Shown: positions 37,455 through 48,765 of the stretch, one piece after another
Layout: each line of letters begins with the position of its first letter
How positions within the stretch are numbered: position 1 is the first letter of the stretch
NCBI GenBank assembly: GCA_036345935.2
Contig: JADWOT020000368.1
Location: forward strand, 1 to 64,000
Source of the DNA: Taenia hydatigena
Taxonomy: Eukaryota > Platyhelminthes > Cestoda > Cyclophyllidea > Taeniidae
Length of the DNA stretch: 64,000 nt
Reading direction: 5' to 3'
The notes under the pieces: generated by a model
Database searches by the model: none
What the model was told of the DNA's origin: nothing
Seen by the model: only the letters and a program-made list of their open reading frames with translations
Made by a program: the position numbers and the translations under genes

Positions 37455-38328
37455 TTATGTCTTCAAATTGTAGTGGAAGGTAGGGACCTGGTTTTTATCA
37501 TCCGTTATCAGCTTTTCATTTTCGAGCAAGAGTTTGCATGCTGAAAGGATGGATTTACCAATCGAGGGCAGTCGAACTGTTTCAGACGGGTTAGACAATG
37601 TTTGTGGTTCCGTGGTATTTGTTTGATGAAACCAAACAGTTGAGCGAAGGAGCCGGTGTGCAGACAATGCATAAACCACATTATATAAAGCATTGCCTCG
37701 AGTTTCGTCCTTTGGCACGTTGCTGAGCTCAAAACTGTGAGTTTTAGCTGTCCCAGCGGTTAAGCGTGAGGATCCGCTTATCAGCTAGAGCTTTTTTGGC
37801 ACTTCCTTTTCCTTACTCTAGTCGTTGCCATGGTGCTGCAGTTCTCTGCCCCATAGAAGGAGAGCTCAATGAATCACACGTTTCAAATTGAGCAACAAGC
37901 CTCACGATGAAAGGATACGAGCTCTTTCAGCGCAATAATGGCTGTATAGCACAGAGGAGACATTTACCATGTCCATCGCAACTGAGAGATTGAAAGCACC
38001 AATCCTTCTTAGGAGCGGAGAAACTATGCCCATACACGGGAATCCTTCCGATTTGCAACCAACACAGCTACTTTTGTTACAGCACTTGGATAAGATTTAC
38101 CTAGAGGAAAATCAAAATCCTGCGTAAACACGCTTAAGTTAGGCCGTGAGGCGGAAGTAAAGTACCGACTTATGATCTTGGCACTTTCGATTCCAAATTG
38201 TTTCGCATCTCCTCCCACATCTAAAATGAGACGATGTTGGGTATTAATTCTTCACTCAGTAAAAATGAGCTACACCCACAGGTTCGACGCTGAAAAGATT
38301 GCTTCCCCGGTGGAACCTCGGGTGGGAG
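37455..38328 (-). CDS. Spliced gene of unknown function, three 3' exons
   Basis: Three reverse-strand exons agree in phase: 38,328-38,280, 38,220-38,101 and 37,747-37,455, which ends with TAA. Introns are 59 bp (donor gtgggt, acceptor cattttag) and 353 bp (donor gtaaat, acceptor gggacag). Joined, they give 153 residues. The second exon contains VGGDAKQFG and SAKIISRYFT followed by VFTQDFDFPL, and the long last exon contains NVPKDETRGNALYNVVYALS and a Lys/Thr-rich C-terminus. The composition is protein-like and the long exon is well mixed in residues, but I do not recognise a family and see no membrane segment or signal peptide. Upstream exons must exist. The reverse-strand frame at 40,092-39,838, which starts with a good ATG, is a possible first exon, but the link is unproven. 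Antisense frames are partly open too, so a search is needed to settle the strand. Confidence 0.45.
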
Positions 38329-39756
38329 CTGCAGCAATTGTCCGCCCTTCAATTACTAACGTTACATATATTTGGCGTGCTGGTTACTTCAAATGAGCCT
38401 AATACCCACTCTAGAACGTCTTCCTGACTGGTTTATTATAAATTACTGATTTGAAGTACTATAAGCATATCGGTTGGGGTTAGGGCAGTGAACTATACAA
38501 AGGATCTTCCTTGGTGGATTATTAGACTTCTTTTATGTGAGTAATTTTAATGGATAAATGGTCATATCTTGAGGGTTGATTTCTTTTCTGTAGCGTACTG
38601 TATGATTCAGTCATCCGGACGTAACATCCATCTTATGCCTCGTTGGTTCACTTCTTTTTTCGTGGAGCTCTATCGTAATAGTATCTGCTGTGATTTATCT
38701 CATTTTCGTCTCTGTATTTTTGTTGAATTCTAATAGCGTTGCTATTGGCATCTAATGTCTCTGATTTGTTTACTAATGCTCCACTTATTTTGGCAATGGA
38801 ATCGGAAAAACAAACATTAATGGAGTACTGGTTGCCATCAGAATTGATCTGGTGGGTTGAATCGGTGTCGCTAAATAAAAACTGATTTTCTGTGTTGCTC
38901 GGCCTGTGTCATTGCGCCAAGTCGAAGATGGCTGCAAGGATTGTCAAATACACGTCAGAAAGCATTGCGTTCGTGTGCTGTGGAGGAGGGGGAGGCAGAT
39001 GCCTCTTAGTCACCCCGAGTACTCAATGTGGGGTAAAATTTATCCATATGAATTTAAGAGAAAAAGAATTGGTGGTAGACACACTTATGTAAGCGATCAG
39101 AAGTGATCTTGACGTTCATTTGGCCACAGATTTTACCACGGGGAATAAAGTAAAAATCTCGCGCCTACTTAGCATACAGTGAGGGATTCAAGCACGAATG
39201 TTGAACTGGTCTATTTCTCGAATTCAGCATAGTGATCGCGTGGTTGTATTTGCTTACAAATGCTGCTTTAATTTTGCTTTACCCTGGCGTTAGTTTCGGT
39301 TGGTTTTCGGTTATTGCCCTTGCTTTGGAGCATGTGGCTACTCTTCGGTGCCTTATAGTGAGTCTATTCATCTTCCATGTTGTCACTTTCATTCACTAAC
39401 TCGATACCCTATTAACAAATGATCTCCGTTCCACTCTTATCCCTATTTTCCTTAGAGGTGAGGAGTGCCATAAGGCAAATATGGTGACCGAAACCTGCTC
39501 ATTGAACCAGCGCGTCCACATCTCCTTGAGCGTCTTGCTACTGTATCGTCATTAGAACCGTCAAGTCGGGATCCCCAACAATTTCTCCACATTCCTATCA
39601 CCTTATGCCATACTCAGCGCTCGCACAGGTTCCGTCTCCGGTATAAAGGCGAATAACCACCGCGTCTTTGAATTAGTCTTTCCCATTGTGCCCCTCTTTC
39701 ACCAAAATCGGCATTCCACTAATAACTCTCGCCCACCAACTATACTTTGTTTTAGG
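38329..39756. other. No exon assigned
   Basis: If the reverse-strand gene ending at 37,455 continues upstream, its missing exons should be here, but I could not place one with both splice sites. Two overlapping plus-strand frames of 66 codons at 38,892-39,106 lack context. A possible donor, gtgagt, follows a short Cys-rich plus-strand frame near 39,294-39,351, but it does not join any neighbour in phase. Confidence 0.3.
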
Positions 39757-39837
39757 TGGCGTGGAACCATGACTACGTTGGGAAGTGGCAGGTCAATGCT
39801 GCTACCGATTTGCTGATGAGTCTTAATTCTGCTGGAA

Positions 39838-40092
39838 TCAAGGCAGCAATGCTGATGGTTCTGTTGTCACCTCCGCTTCCTCAGTGTCTTTCGGTGCGGC
39901 TTTGAATTTGGTAACGCGCCTCGTCAGTGTGTTATCGAGAGTCAGGACATCTGGAGTGAAAGATTGAGTGCCCTCTGGGGATGGTGGGACCTGGAGCACA
40001 AGTGGCCCAATCGATCGTTGTTGTCTTGCATAAAGAAAAGGAGGGATTCCGAGACGCCTGTTTTGCCAAACTGCAAGTCTTTTCTTCCCCAT
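39838..40092 (-). CDS. Unidentified ORF, possible first exon of an upstream gene part
   Basis: An 84-codon reverse-strand frame starts at an ATG with G at -3 and +4 and begins MGKKRLAVWQNRR. It is basic at first, then Pro/Ser/Thr-rich (PPSPEGTQSFTPD), and later acidic (KDTEEAE), with a possible donor gtgaca directly after the acidic run. It could be the first exon of the reverse-strand gene whose last exons are at 37,455-38,328. Against this, the plus strand of the same DNA is also coding-like: a frame entered from a good acceptor (tttgttttag at 39,743-39,756 region) reads VAWNHDYVGKWQVNAATD, and a second plus frame reads NADGSVVTSASSVSFGAALN. Only one strand is likely real. I recognise none of them. 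Confidence 0.25.
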   Translation of the reverse strand: MGKKRLAVWQNRRLGIPPFLYARQQRSIGPLVLQVPPSPEGTQSFTPDVLTLDNTLTRRVTKFKAAPKDTEEAEVTTEPSALLP

Positions 40093-42028
40093 TACGAACG
40101 TTGCTTAAATACTTGCCTTTTTAATTTTTCAAGCTTGTCAAAAGGCGTTGAAGGCGCTCATTATTCGACCCCTACTTATTTGTGGGATTCGATTTTCCAT
40201 TGCTAATGTTATGTGTTCCGAAATTCATCGCGGTTCCTAAAAGACCACTCTCTGCATAAGCTACTCTCACCTGCCATGATTTCACAATGTCGGGACGGCC
40301 AACTGATCGCTTGCGCTAGGTTTTACCTTTTAACTTTAAATGCATCCCCTCGAAAGGCAAAGCGCTCAATGCGCGGACCTTGTATGTGTGTTCATTTAGG
40401 ATTTTACATGACAGTCTGACTGTATAAAGTCAAGTAATTTTTGCTGGATGGATATAATAAAGCAAACATCGCATCGCATTGTATTACGCCGTTTCATCGG
40501 TACTTCAGATAGATCAAGCGATGCCACAGTAAGACAGTAACAGTGTTTATAAGGCACTAGACAAACTGCATTATGCACTTATATACAAGTGCGATGACCA
40601 AATTTGCTTGTTTGCGTTCCAGAGTTCTCCCTCGAGCCGCCTTAACTTACCATCATCGGACGTGCGTCCACCCCTGCGCTTCGCAAGCAGACATTAGCTT
40701 AATAACACAAAATTCCTTCATTTGCTACTGTGTTTTCATTCTTGTCCCGCTACAGGTATGGGTGGGTTTGCATTGAAATTTTGGGAGTCTAAGGTAAAAT
40801 TGCATTATTGTGCAATGCGTGGAGATGAATGCAACGTTGAGAACAGAAATTAGGCTGTAGAAAGCAACATAATGTTGCTGTTTTCTAGGCTGTACGATGC
40901 AGCATGGCACGAGAATGTCACCAGTAAATAATAGAATTTGACATTGGAACTCACAGTATTCCGATGTAAAATATTAAAACGGTTAGTTGCTTCCTCTCCT
41001 TACATTAGAACTATGTTTAATAATAAGTGGAAGAGCAAAACTGGGTGCCATATCATGTGTATGCAATCTAGTCCTTCATCAGTTGTGAAGATACCTACAG
41101 CACCCGCGTGTGATAATAACTATTAACAATGTAGAACAGAACGAAAGCGCTTTAGGAGTGGCGACAAGTTGGAGACATTAGGCATTATTGCTGCATGCGC
41201 TTTAGGTAGTTGTCGAAAGGTAGTAGGCTCTCAGAGGTGTAGTCACCTGTAGAAAACAAAAGAATAAGATAGATTAAGTCAAGATAATAAAGTGACAGGT
41301 TTCACGGGAAATTATAAGACATACATTGCATTCACCCACTTTACGCACTTAGCCGGACAAAAAACTGTTGTGATTTTGACATGGACACCATCGTGACCAA
41401 ATGCCTGTGAAGGGAGTCTAGTTTAGTGATTCAGTGGGTCGAGTATGGGCACTCATGCACTCATGCTTCTTTTTTCAAGTTATTCGATATTTTTAGCTCT
41501 GAACAGTTCAAAGAAAAATTACTACAGTGATATTTCAAAGCAAGACAGCTGCTAAACATCAGATAAACAAATAACATTGCTTCTAAAATCATCAGCATTA
41601 CATGCAATCTTTTTCTCACTATTTCCATAGGCGGCATTTTGATTGACAATCACGTCAAGAGTTCCATTGAATTGTATCTGCATTAAATGGAACATATTAT
41701 CTATTACTGTGAATTACTTATGCCTCGTCACCTACACGGATGGTGGTTTTGACAGTTAGATCAAGTTTTGCTAAGCATGAATCGATCGCTCTCAACAATA
41801 CAACGCTTATACATTAGCGATCGCAGTGGATCACTGCTGCCACTTCTTTGTTTGATCAAAGGATTTAAGTGCAGAACGAGAAGCTGCTTGTCAATGAAGA
41901 CTTTAGGAATCGTAGACATTTTGAAAGGCTACAAAACATCATTTTCTTATTCCAAAAAGCATGGGTATGAAACGAAGGAGCAACAATCTGTTTCTTTTAA
42001 AACACCTAAGATTTGTTTCTTGCTATAG
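40093..42028. other. No confirmed gene
   Basis: One plus-strand segment, 40,623-40,755, is bounded by a pyrimidine-rich acceptor (gcttgtttgcgttccag) and a donor (cag|gtatgg), and is open in one frame for 44 codons. No neighbouring exon in phase was found, so it is only a candidate. A plus-strand frame at 41,768-42,028 precedes the candidate exon at 42,029 but cannot be joined to it in phase. Confidence 0.2.
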
Positions 42029-42273
42029 TTCGGATCAGCTCCACTGATGGCTCTTCACTTATTGTTCCCGCACAACATTATTTTGCGCTGGGAACAGATA
42101 ACACTTCTCAAGGCGAGATAAGACCCTTGATTGATTGTCGCTACCCAATTCAAAAGCCATATGGACAGGCATGGTGCGACTTAAGGGTACTTGTACCAAC
42201 AAATCAAGGAACCGTCTTTTTCTATATTTGCGCATCCTCACTGTTTGATCAAAATGCGCGATTCGCTGGCTAG
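42029..42273 (+). CDS. Candidate terminal exon of an unidentified gene
   Basis: A plus-strand open stretch begins right after a good acceptor (tttgtttcttgctatag) and runs 80 codons to a TAG at 42,271-42,273. The product fragment is mixed in composition, with CRYPIQKPYGQAWCDLRV, then TVFFYICASSLFDQNARFAG at the C-terminus. The entry phase is two bases, so the preceding exon should end after the first base of a codon. I could not find that exon in the 1 kb upstream. I recognise no family. Length alone is not significant here, because similar frames occur by chance in this window. Confidence 0.25.
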
Positions 42274-43903
42274 ACTCGCCTCCTGGTGGCTAAAGGCGGG
42301 TTTGGACATTTCACAGATTAAATTGGATGCATCTGTTTTGTGCACAAAACTAGTAGAAAGTAGGGCAGAACAGTTATTGATAAAACAAGAAATAGTTAAT
42401 AGTCAATTTTAGTTACATCCGATGATAATGGGCGAAACACGAGCGTGTGCAGCTTGAATGAAATCCTTCGAAGGTAAATGCATTTAGCCTCTCCGCCAAG
42501 GGTAGGAAATCCATCGGTCTCATCTCAGCAAGTCACAAGCTTCATGGCGCTAAATTGTTTAGTCGCTTCAGTTGCAGAATTTTATGGGGCTATTAACCGC
42601 ATCATTTTGATTAACTTGCCTAATTCGGTGGAATCAGCCGCTTAGCCTTCTCGGACCTCACTTAGACTACTGTAAGGTGTGGGCTAGCAATCAATGGAAT
42701 CCAACTCGCATCGCTCTAATGAAAGCCGAGATTAAAGAAGGGATGCCCCCGATAACTGTGTCTGAGAAACTGACTAAAAGCGTTATTACCAGAATTTTAT
42801 AGCATTATACTGAGAACTTCGAAATCGTCAATTTATCCCAATGATCAAAGATGAACTGAAGACTGGGATTCATTCTTTATAACCCTCCTCCTGTGCATCG
42901 TAAGAGTGCAAACCTATAATGCTTAACTTTACCAAATCCGTCTTCTCCAAACCCTCTGGGTTTATCATAGGTAAAAAATAAGAGATGCATATCCTCCATT
43001 TAATCAAGGTGTTTATGCGGTTACAATCGCCGTTAAAAGTAGCGCCATTAAATTTTAGACTACAAGTATTCAACTAAAGCATATGATTAGATATGCTGAC
43101 GAGCAAACATTTAATCGAATTTGAGGTGTCTCTAGAATAAATAAAAGTGGTTTCGCAAAAGCTGGTTCCTGAGTGTCTGACTCATTTGTGACGGCCGACC
43201 AAATGAAGGGTCACAAGTGAGAGACGAGGATTCTACTCTCCTAGCCTAGACTACCCACCTGCTTACCCATTCCTTCCCTTCGCACACTTTTACGCACGGA
43301 TCCCTCCACAGATCATTATGACAGTAGTGCTATTACCCATTACTCATATCTATCTGCCAGCCATTTCCGCTCTCTACAGCAGCTTCTGCGGTGAGAGACC
43401 ACAAAGACCACAATGGTACAAGGAGAGGAAGGTGGATGTATCAGACATTTTTGATGGTGAGAGTTGTGCTAATGAGTTAGCGTAAAGACGACGGCTGTCT
43501 CTTGACGCCATGATGGAGTTTCTGACTCCAGATGTATGCTCAAGTCACGTCGGTGTCAGCGTGCCTTACTCTATTCTCCCTTGTCTTTCTACTCCGCCAT
43601 GCGGCCTGCAAAGCGCATTGCACTTGCATCCTGTCTGCATACTTCACTCTGTGATACCCAATGAAGAAGATCGCAGGAGGCAGAGGGGGAAGGGTGATGA
43701 AGGAAAAGTGTGCATGTGATTACAGGGAATTAGTGCGACGCGCAGGAATGCCAAATGTTTGCAACAGCATGGCTTTGTTGTGGCCAGCAGGAATGGATTA
43801 ATTGAAGATGATGTGGTTACGATGCAGCGAACATGAGGACACATGGCGAGTATAGGCAAAGCATCGAGTGACGCAGAAGAGGTCGCAAAAGCTCTACCAC
43901 CAC
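42274..43903. other. No recognised gene, possible SINE body at its right end
   Basis: No exon with two splice sites was found. Sequence from about 43,500 to 43,903 is less AT-rich and lies directly downstream (on the reverse strand) of the tRNA-like unit at 43,904-43,977, so part of it may be the body of a tRNA-derived SINE. Open frames at 43,510-43,719 and 43,644-43,859 are probably accidental. Confidence 0.3.
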
Positions 43904-43977
43904 AGCTACGGGAATGGTTTGAACCCGCAACCTCCTGAGTGAAAGCCCGACGCTCTATCCCCAGCGCCTATATAGCT
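43904..43977 (-). repeat. tRNA-Glu-like sequence, SINE head or tRNA pseudogene
   Basis: Read on the reverse strand, these 74 bases have tRNA length and landmarks. Five to seven terminal bases (agctata / cgtagct) can pair partly as an acceptor stem. An A-box-like 'ggcgctggggatagagcg' and a B box 'ggttcaaacc' follow in order. The anticodon loop 'ctttcac' would give anticodon TTC (Glu). The anticodon stem has mismatches and the T loop is distorted, so it is not a functional tRNA. Short runs of T occur soon after the 3' end. tRNA-derived SINEs are common in animals; whether this is one depends on finding other copies. Confidence 0.5.
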
Positions 43978-45868
43978 CTGATTTTGTTTCTTATCACCTT
44001 TCTGGTTCCACCGGTTCAATGCTTTGGCTGCTAGCACTCATCCCCAGTCCTTACCACATGGTGCGCTATTCTTGCACTCATACACTCACTCAATGCAAGG
44101 CTGCTTTGCCTCATGTTTCGTGCGTCGGCATTTCTGATGCAGTCTAGCTCCGCATTAGGCTATCAGAGGCGATGCGATAAATCGAATTTGCTTTCATCAT
44201 TTGTGGGAGTGTGTGGAATCATTCGATATAATGCTGCCAGTGGTGGCGGCTGCAAGAAGGCAGAAGAGTAAAGGCATTATTAACAAGAATGCTTGAGGAT
44301 AATGTGGATGAGGCTAAATGTGCTTGAAGTGAGTACTTGGTTTAAGGTGGCAGGTGGTTGTGAGGCCAAATCGAAAGTGATCTGGCTTTACATCTCGTGG
44401 CATATGTAGACCGTTATTATCGTCTTAGCGAAGTGCTACCCCTTGCCTGTTCTACATTTTCTTGCATGATTTGAAGTGACATTGGTGTCAGCGAATAAGG
44501 AAGCATTGTGAAAAACGATACATCTAATTTGATCCTACTGTCTAAAAATGTGACTAGAAGGTAAATATGTTTGCCGGATATAGCATTGTTGCTCGAATAC
44601 CTGAAGATGGCTGCCGGAAGTAGGGCTAATGTGTCTAAAAGGATCGTCTTGCTCTTGTCACCACGTTTGCATTACTGTCGCACTGCCTTTGACGGGACGC
44701 ATTAAGCCACTGACAGTAATATATTTAAAACAAATTGAATCCTTTAGGTATAAAAGAGATTAGATCAATACTTGAATGTGTTTTTACAAACCAATTTATA
44801 GATTGTCTTACATTCATTTTATAAAGAAGGAGGGTCAAGCATTTATCATCGTTTATTAGTTAAAACCTTTAAGAATCGCATGACATAAAGGCTGACCACT
44901 CTTAGCAGGCAGTGCGGAGTTAGGAGGAAATGCAGCATTGGAACTTGTCCCAGCATAAAAATTCAAAAATATTTGCACAAATTAATGGCTCTAGACTGTT
45001 ACACCGATGAGTTTTTGCTTTTTCTCATTTTCTCACTTATGCTTTACATGCGAAAGTCCGATTTCGCCCTCAATAAACCTCATTCCTTCGACAGCGAAGC
45101 CAAATTCGCAAGGTTGGTTGCAGAGGTGAAAGTATTTTTGAATTGAGGCGTAATTTCTTTGCATTTAGTTAAATAGTTTTGCTTCTTGCTTTATAGTTGT
45201 AAAAAAATGAACGAGCGTCTCTGTACACCACAGTCATTAGAGTGCTCTGCCCTATCGCGAAATCCGACAGCAAGCAATTTATTCAGCGGTATGCAGGATG
45301 GGATGTAATATCCTCTTTTGTCCGATAACGTGGTCAAGATATCTTTGGCATTACTGATTGTCTAGCACTGGCTTCAGCACGCATCGCTTGCACACCTTGC
45401 CCTATGCTTCCCACTCGGTGTGGCTGTAGGCGGTCAACAGGCTATTTCACCATCTCCTATATGTCAGCAGCTCTTCTGCTAGCTCCTTGCGTGCCACCCC
45501 AATTGCCTTTTTAGCTACTTCCGTCTTATGTCAGTTGTGACGCATATTGCTCTATTATCAGGAATGTGGAGTCGTGCGAGGTGTGAGGATAGTAGATTAA
45601 TCTCCCCAATTAACGACGGTCATTCACAAAAGGCAGAATCGTGAGCACAATATAATCGTTTGTGGAAGGGCTTAACTGCTGGTATTGTTTGTGCAATTAG
45701 CATTGTCCCCACCGTTGCGGTCGAGATCCGCCTTAAAGTGAGAGGAACGAACCAAAATAATTTTGCGTTTCCTGACTGTACACATCATGCTATTGCGCAG
45801 ATGTTGCTACCTCAAGCGATGCGTTACAACAGCTTTTGCTACCTCTTTTGCTTGGCTTGTTGTTCTAG
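43978..45868. other. No exon found upstream of the cyclase pseudogene
   Basis: The extracellular and transmembrane exons expected upstream of a receptor guanylyl cyclase kinase-homology region were not found here. The plus-strand frame beginning at 45,660 only becomes meaningful where it overlaps the first recognised exon, in a different frame. The rest is AT-rich and featureless to me. Confidence 0.35.
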
Positions 45869-48765
45869 GGAGTTCAAGTCTACGTTAAGGAATTGGGCCT
45901 ATCTCACATACCACTGCGCTCACGGTTACTCGACTACCTTGCGGGACTGCGAGAATTTCGACACGAAAATGTCAATAATTTCATGGGATGCTGTATGACG
46001 CCGCAGTCCTTCAGTCTTGTTTTTCACTGCTGTCATCGGGGAAGCCTTCAGGTGATGATATAAGTCCCCCTCATTTAATTAGCCAAAAGTACCCATCCAT
46101 ATCACTGCCTTTATTTTCAACATTTCCCACAGTTATATGCCTTTAGCAATCTCGGCGATTTGCTGAAGAATTTATGTGAGTTATGGCGCAATGCGCAAGA
46201 ATACGACTACTGGCTAACTTACAGGGATAGGCATGAAGTACAGTTGAGGTCGTTCCGGAAAGGGCAGGATATTGGGCACGTTAAATGAAAACAAGCCGGT
46301 GAACTACAGTGGAAACTTGCTTCATAAGCACTTCATAAACATCCTCACAAAAGAACTCCTCCAACAACGAGCAGAGTTGCTTTGTGTTCGTAGAACATTG
46401 ACTTAGTCACCACGCTTTTCGTTCTGTTTCACATGTTTTAAAATAATCGTTCAAAACTGATATTCTCCACCAATCAAAGGATTGCCATCAGAACTATAAA
46501 TGAGAGGGCAATGAAGACTACTGCCATGCTCCAATCTCACACCCCTTGCAAATGCTGCACAACAGCCTTTGGAGAGAAACACTCGTCCGTAACTCTAACA
46601 CTGATTCCATTCATGTGCAACAGACATTCAGTTCAGCGATACACGACACATGCTGCCGACTTACCTGTTACTGCGTTTCCGTGCGTAGGATGTTATCAAC
46701 AACAAAAGCATCACATTTGACTGGGATTTCAAGGTCTCTCTCATAACTGACTTAGTTCGGGTGAGTCAATGCTATCTTATGGCATTTGAACACATCTCTT
46801 CTCTCTAATGTTTGTAACTACAACCTCTAATATGACAATACAAGTGAATGGAGTACCTCCACAGCACAAGCCTCAAAGCTCACGGAAGACTCAAATCGGC
46901 CAAATGCGTCGTTAATCGCCGATACGTCCTAAAAATCACCGACTTTGGCATTCCTAAAATCTACAACTTGACAGACAGTTGTCTTTCAACCAACCCCGAA
47001 GGTTAGTTACATTCATTACCCTCCGAAATTGCATCTCATTCACAGAAAAATTGTGGACAGCGCCTGAGCTACTGTGTGATGAGAACTTGGCGTTAGTTGG
47101 AACCAAGCCGGGCGATGTCTATGCATTCGGTATAATAATGCACGAAGTATTCTGTCAGACGAAACCATATGGAAAGGGAGATGCTTCAGCAGAAGAGATT
47201 ATAGAACGCGTCAGGAGCAAATAAAAACCCCCTTTTCGGTCACGAGTGAGTATTTCTTCGCACTCCAGGATATCACTATGAGTTTATCAAAACCTTCACA
47301 GGAGGATTCCAGATGTATTGAGACTTAGCACTGTTCACTTATGGTGTAGTGAAGACACAAGTAAAGACCATCACGATCGTTGCTGGAACGGCCATGTCGG
47401 CCGGGGTATTTTTGAGTTAATTACTAATATTATGCATTTGGCATCTGATACATCGGTATAGCGTAGAATTGTCAAAGAAACTGCAAAAGAAATAGGCTGC
47501 TGCTACAGAAGTGCATTATCAAATGTCTAAAGGGAGTTGCGCAACTTTGCGTTGGATCACGTCCTTTTTTTGCTGGCGTATCATTCACCAACCACCACTC
47601 GATTTTTCATCCCAGCTTCATGAGACGGGTGTCCAACCAGCTTACAGAGCCATTGTTGAGCAAGCATGGTCGGCCAATCCTGGGCTAAGACCAACATTCA
47701 AGGAACTGAATGAAGAGATTCAACGAATGATCAGAGAGAAGTAGGTTTGCTATTGTACATGATTCCCTCCACAATCCCACAAGAAAAACAAGCGTTGTAG
47801 AGCACATGTTCGAGTCGGCTGGAAGAAGAGGTAAAAACCCGAATGGATGAACTAGAAAAGGAGAAAAGGAAGATGGATCTTCTCATCTGCCATTTGCTTC
47901 CTCCTGGCCGGCGGTAATGACTGTTAGGTTTACACATTTTGGCTTTGAATTTGTGTACGACCGCGCAAATGTAGAGTCTGAGCAAAATGCGAGTGGAAGG
48001 GTGATGCTAAGTTGGAATTGTAGAGTTGTGGTGGAAGCGTTAAAGGCGGGAGTCGCAGTGACACCTGAGACCTACGATGAGGTGTCGATCTACATTAGCG
48101 ACATCGTTGGCTTTACAACTATTTCAGCGATGTCCACACCACTACAGGTTGTTGATCTTCTCAATGACCTGTACACACTGACAGGACGATTGCACACTAC
48201 GACATCTACAAGGTGGGTTTGATTTGAGACGCCTGAGTCTACTCGTGGACACAAGTTTGATCCCAACTCATCGCATTTGACAAAAAAACACGTACTCTGC
48301 TACTCCTACTTGCCTCGATGGCGTTGTGTCTAAATCACGGTATGCTAAGCAAGCAGGATAGCACTAAGGTTAAAGAAATGCCTGCTGTGAGCCAGTCGTT
48401 TGTTTGGTTCAAATGGGATGGCATTCCAGCATGTGGAGCAAATAGTTGGTCGAGGTGACGGGGTCTTACGCCACGTCTCTTTGCTGATTAGCCTAACCAA
48501 CACCAGCGTCTCTCTCGCTTAAGCACGAGCACAGACCGAACCGAAGTATCTCAAGTGCTAGTTACTTGACGCTTAATCTGCCAATTGTTGGTGGTGTCGA
48601 TAGGAGACGCCTACATGGTGACTTCGGGATTGCCAGTCCGTAATGGACGACGCCATGCAGCTGAGGTCGCCACGATGGCCCTCCACCTGCTCAGTGTATG
48701 TGGCACCTTCACCATCAAGCCCTTACCGCAGGTCCCCTTCAGGCTGCGCATCGGTCTGCATGGCG
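45869..48765 (+). pseudogene. Receptor-type guanylyl cyclase pseudogene (kinase homology and cyclase regions)
   Basis: Eight plus-strand exons are recognisable: 45,869-46,051, 46,689-46,760, 46,845-47,001, 47,046-47,245, 47,616-47,740, 47,784-47,913, 48,024-48,212 and 48,591-48,765. The first five encode the kinase homology domain ([62 protein letters not shown]). The sixth encodes the coiled-coil linker ([18 protein letters not shown]). The last two encode the cyclase domain through [26 protein letters not shown] and RLRIGLH, with both metal-binding Asp retained. Lesions: TGA at 46,845 where Gly is expected; TAA at 47,222 inside the PPFR-containing exon; a frame change near 47,808; a 4-base loss at about 48,181 before TIAHYDIYK; and TG instead of AG before 48,591. 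The N-terminal exons and the end of the cyclase domain were not found. An intact gene would make cGMP at the membrane; this copy cannot. Confidence 0.85.

Noticed and set aside
46979..47744. Kinase-like frames as an active protein kinase gene
   Set aside because: The residues match the catalytically dead kinase homology domain of receptor guanylyl cyclases, and the neighbouring exons are linker and cyclase domain.
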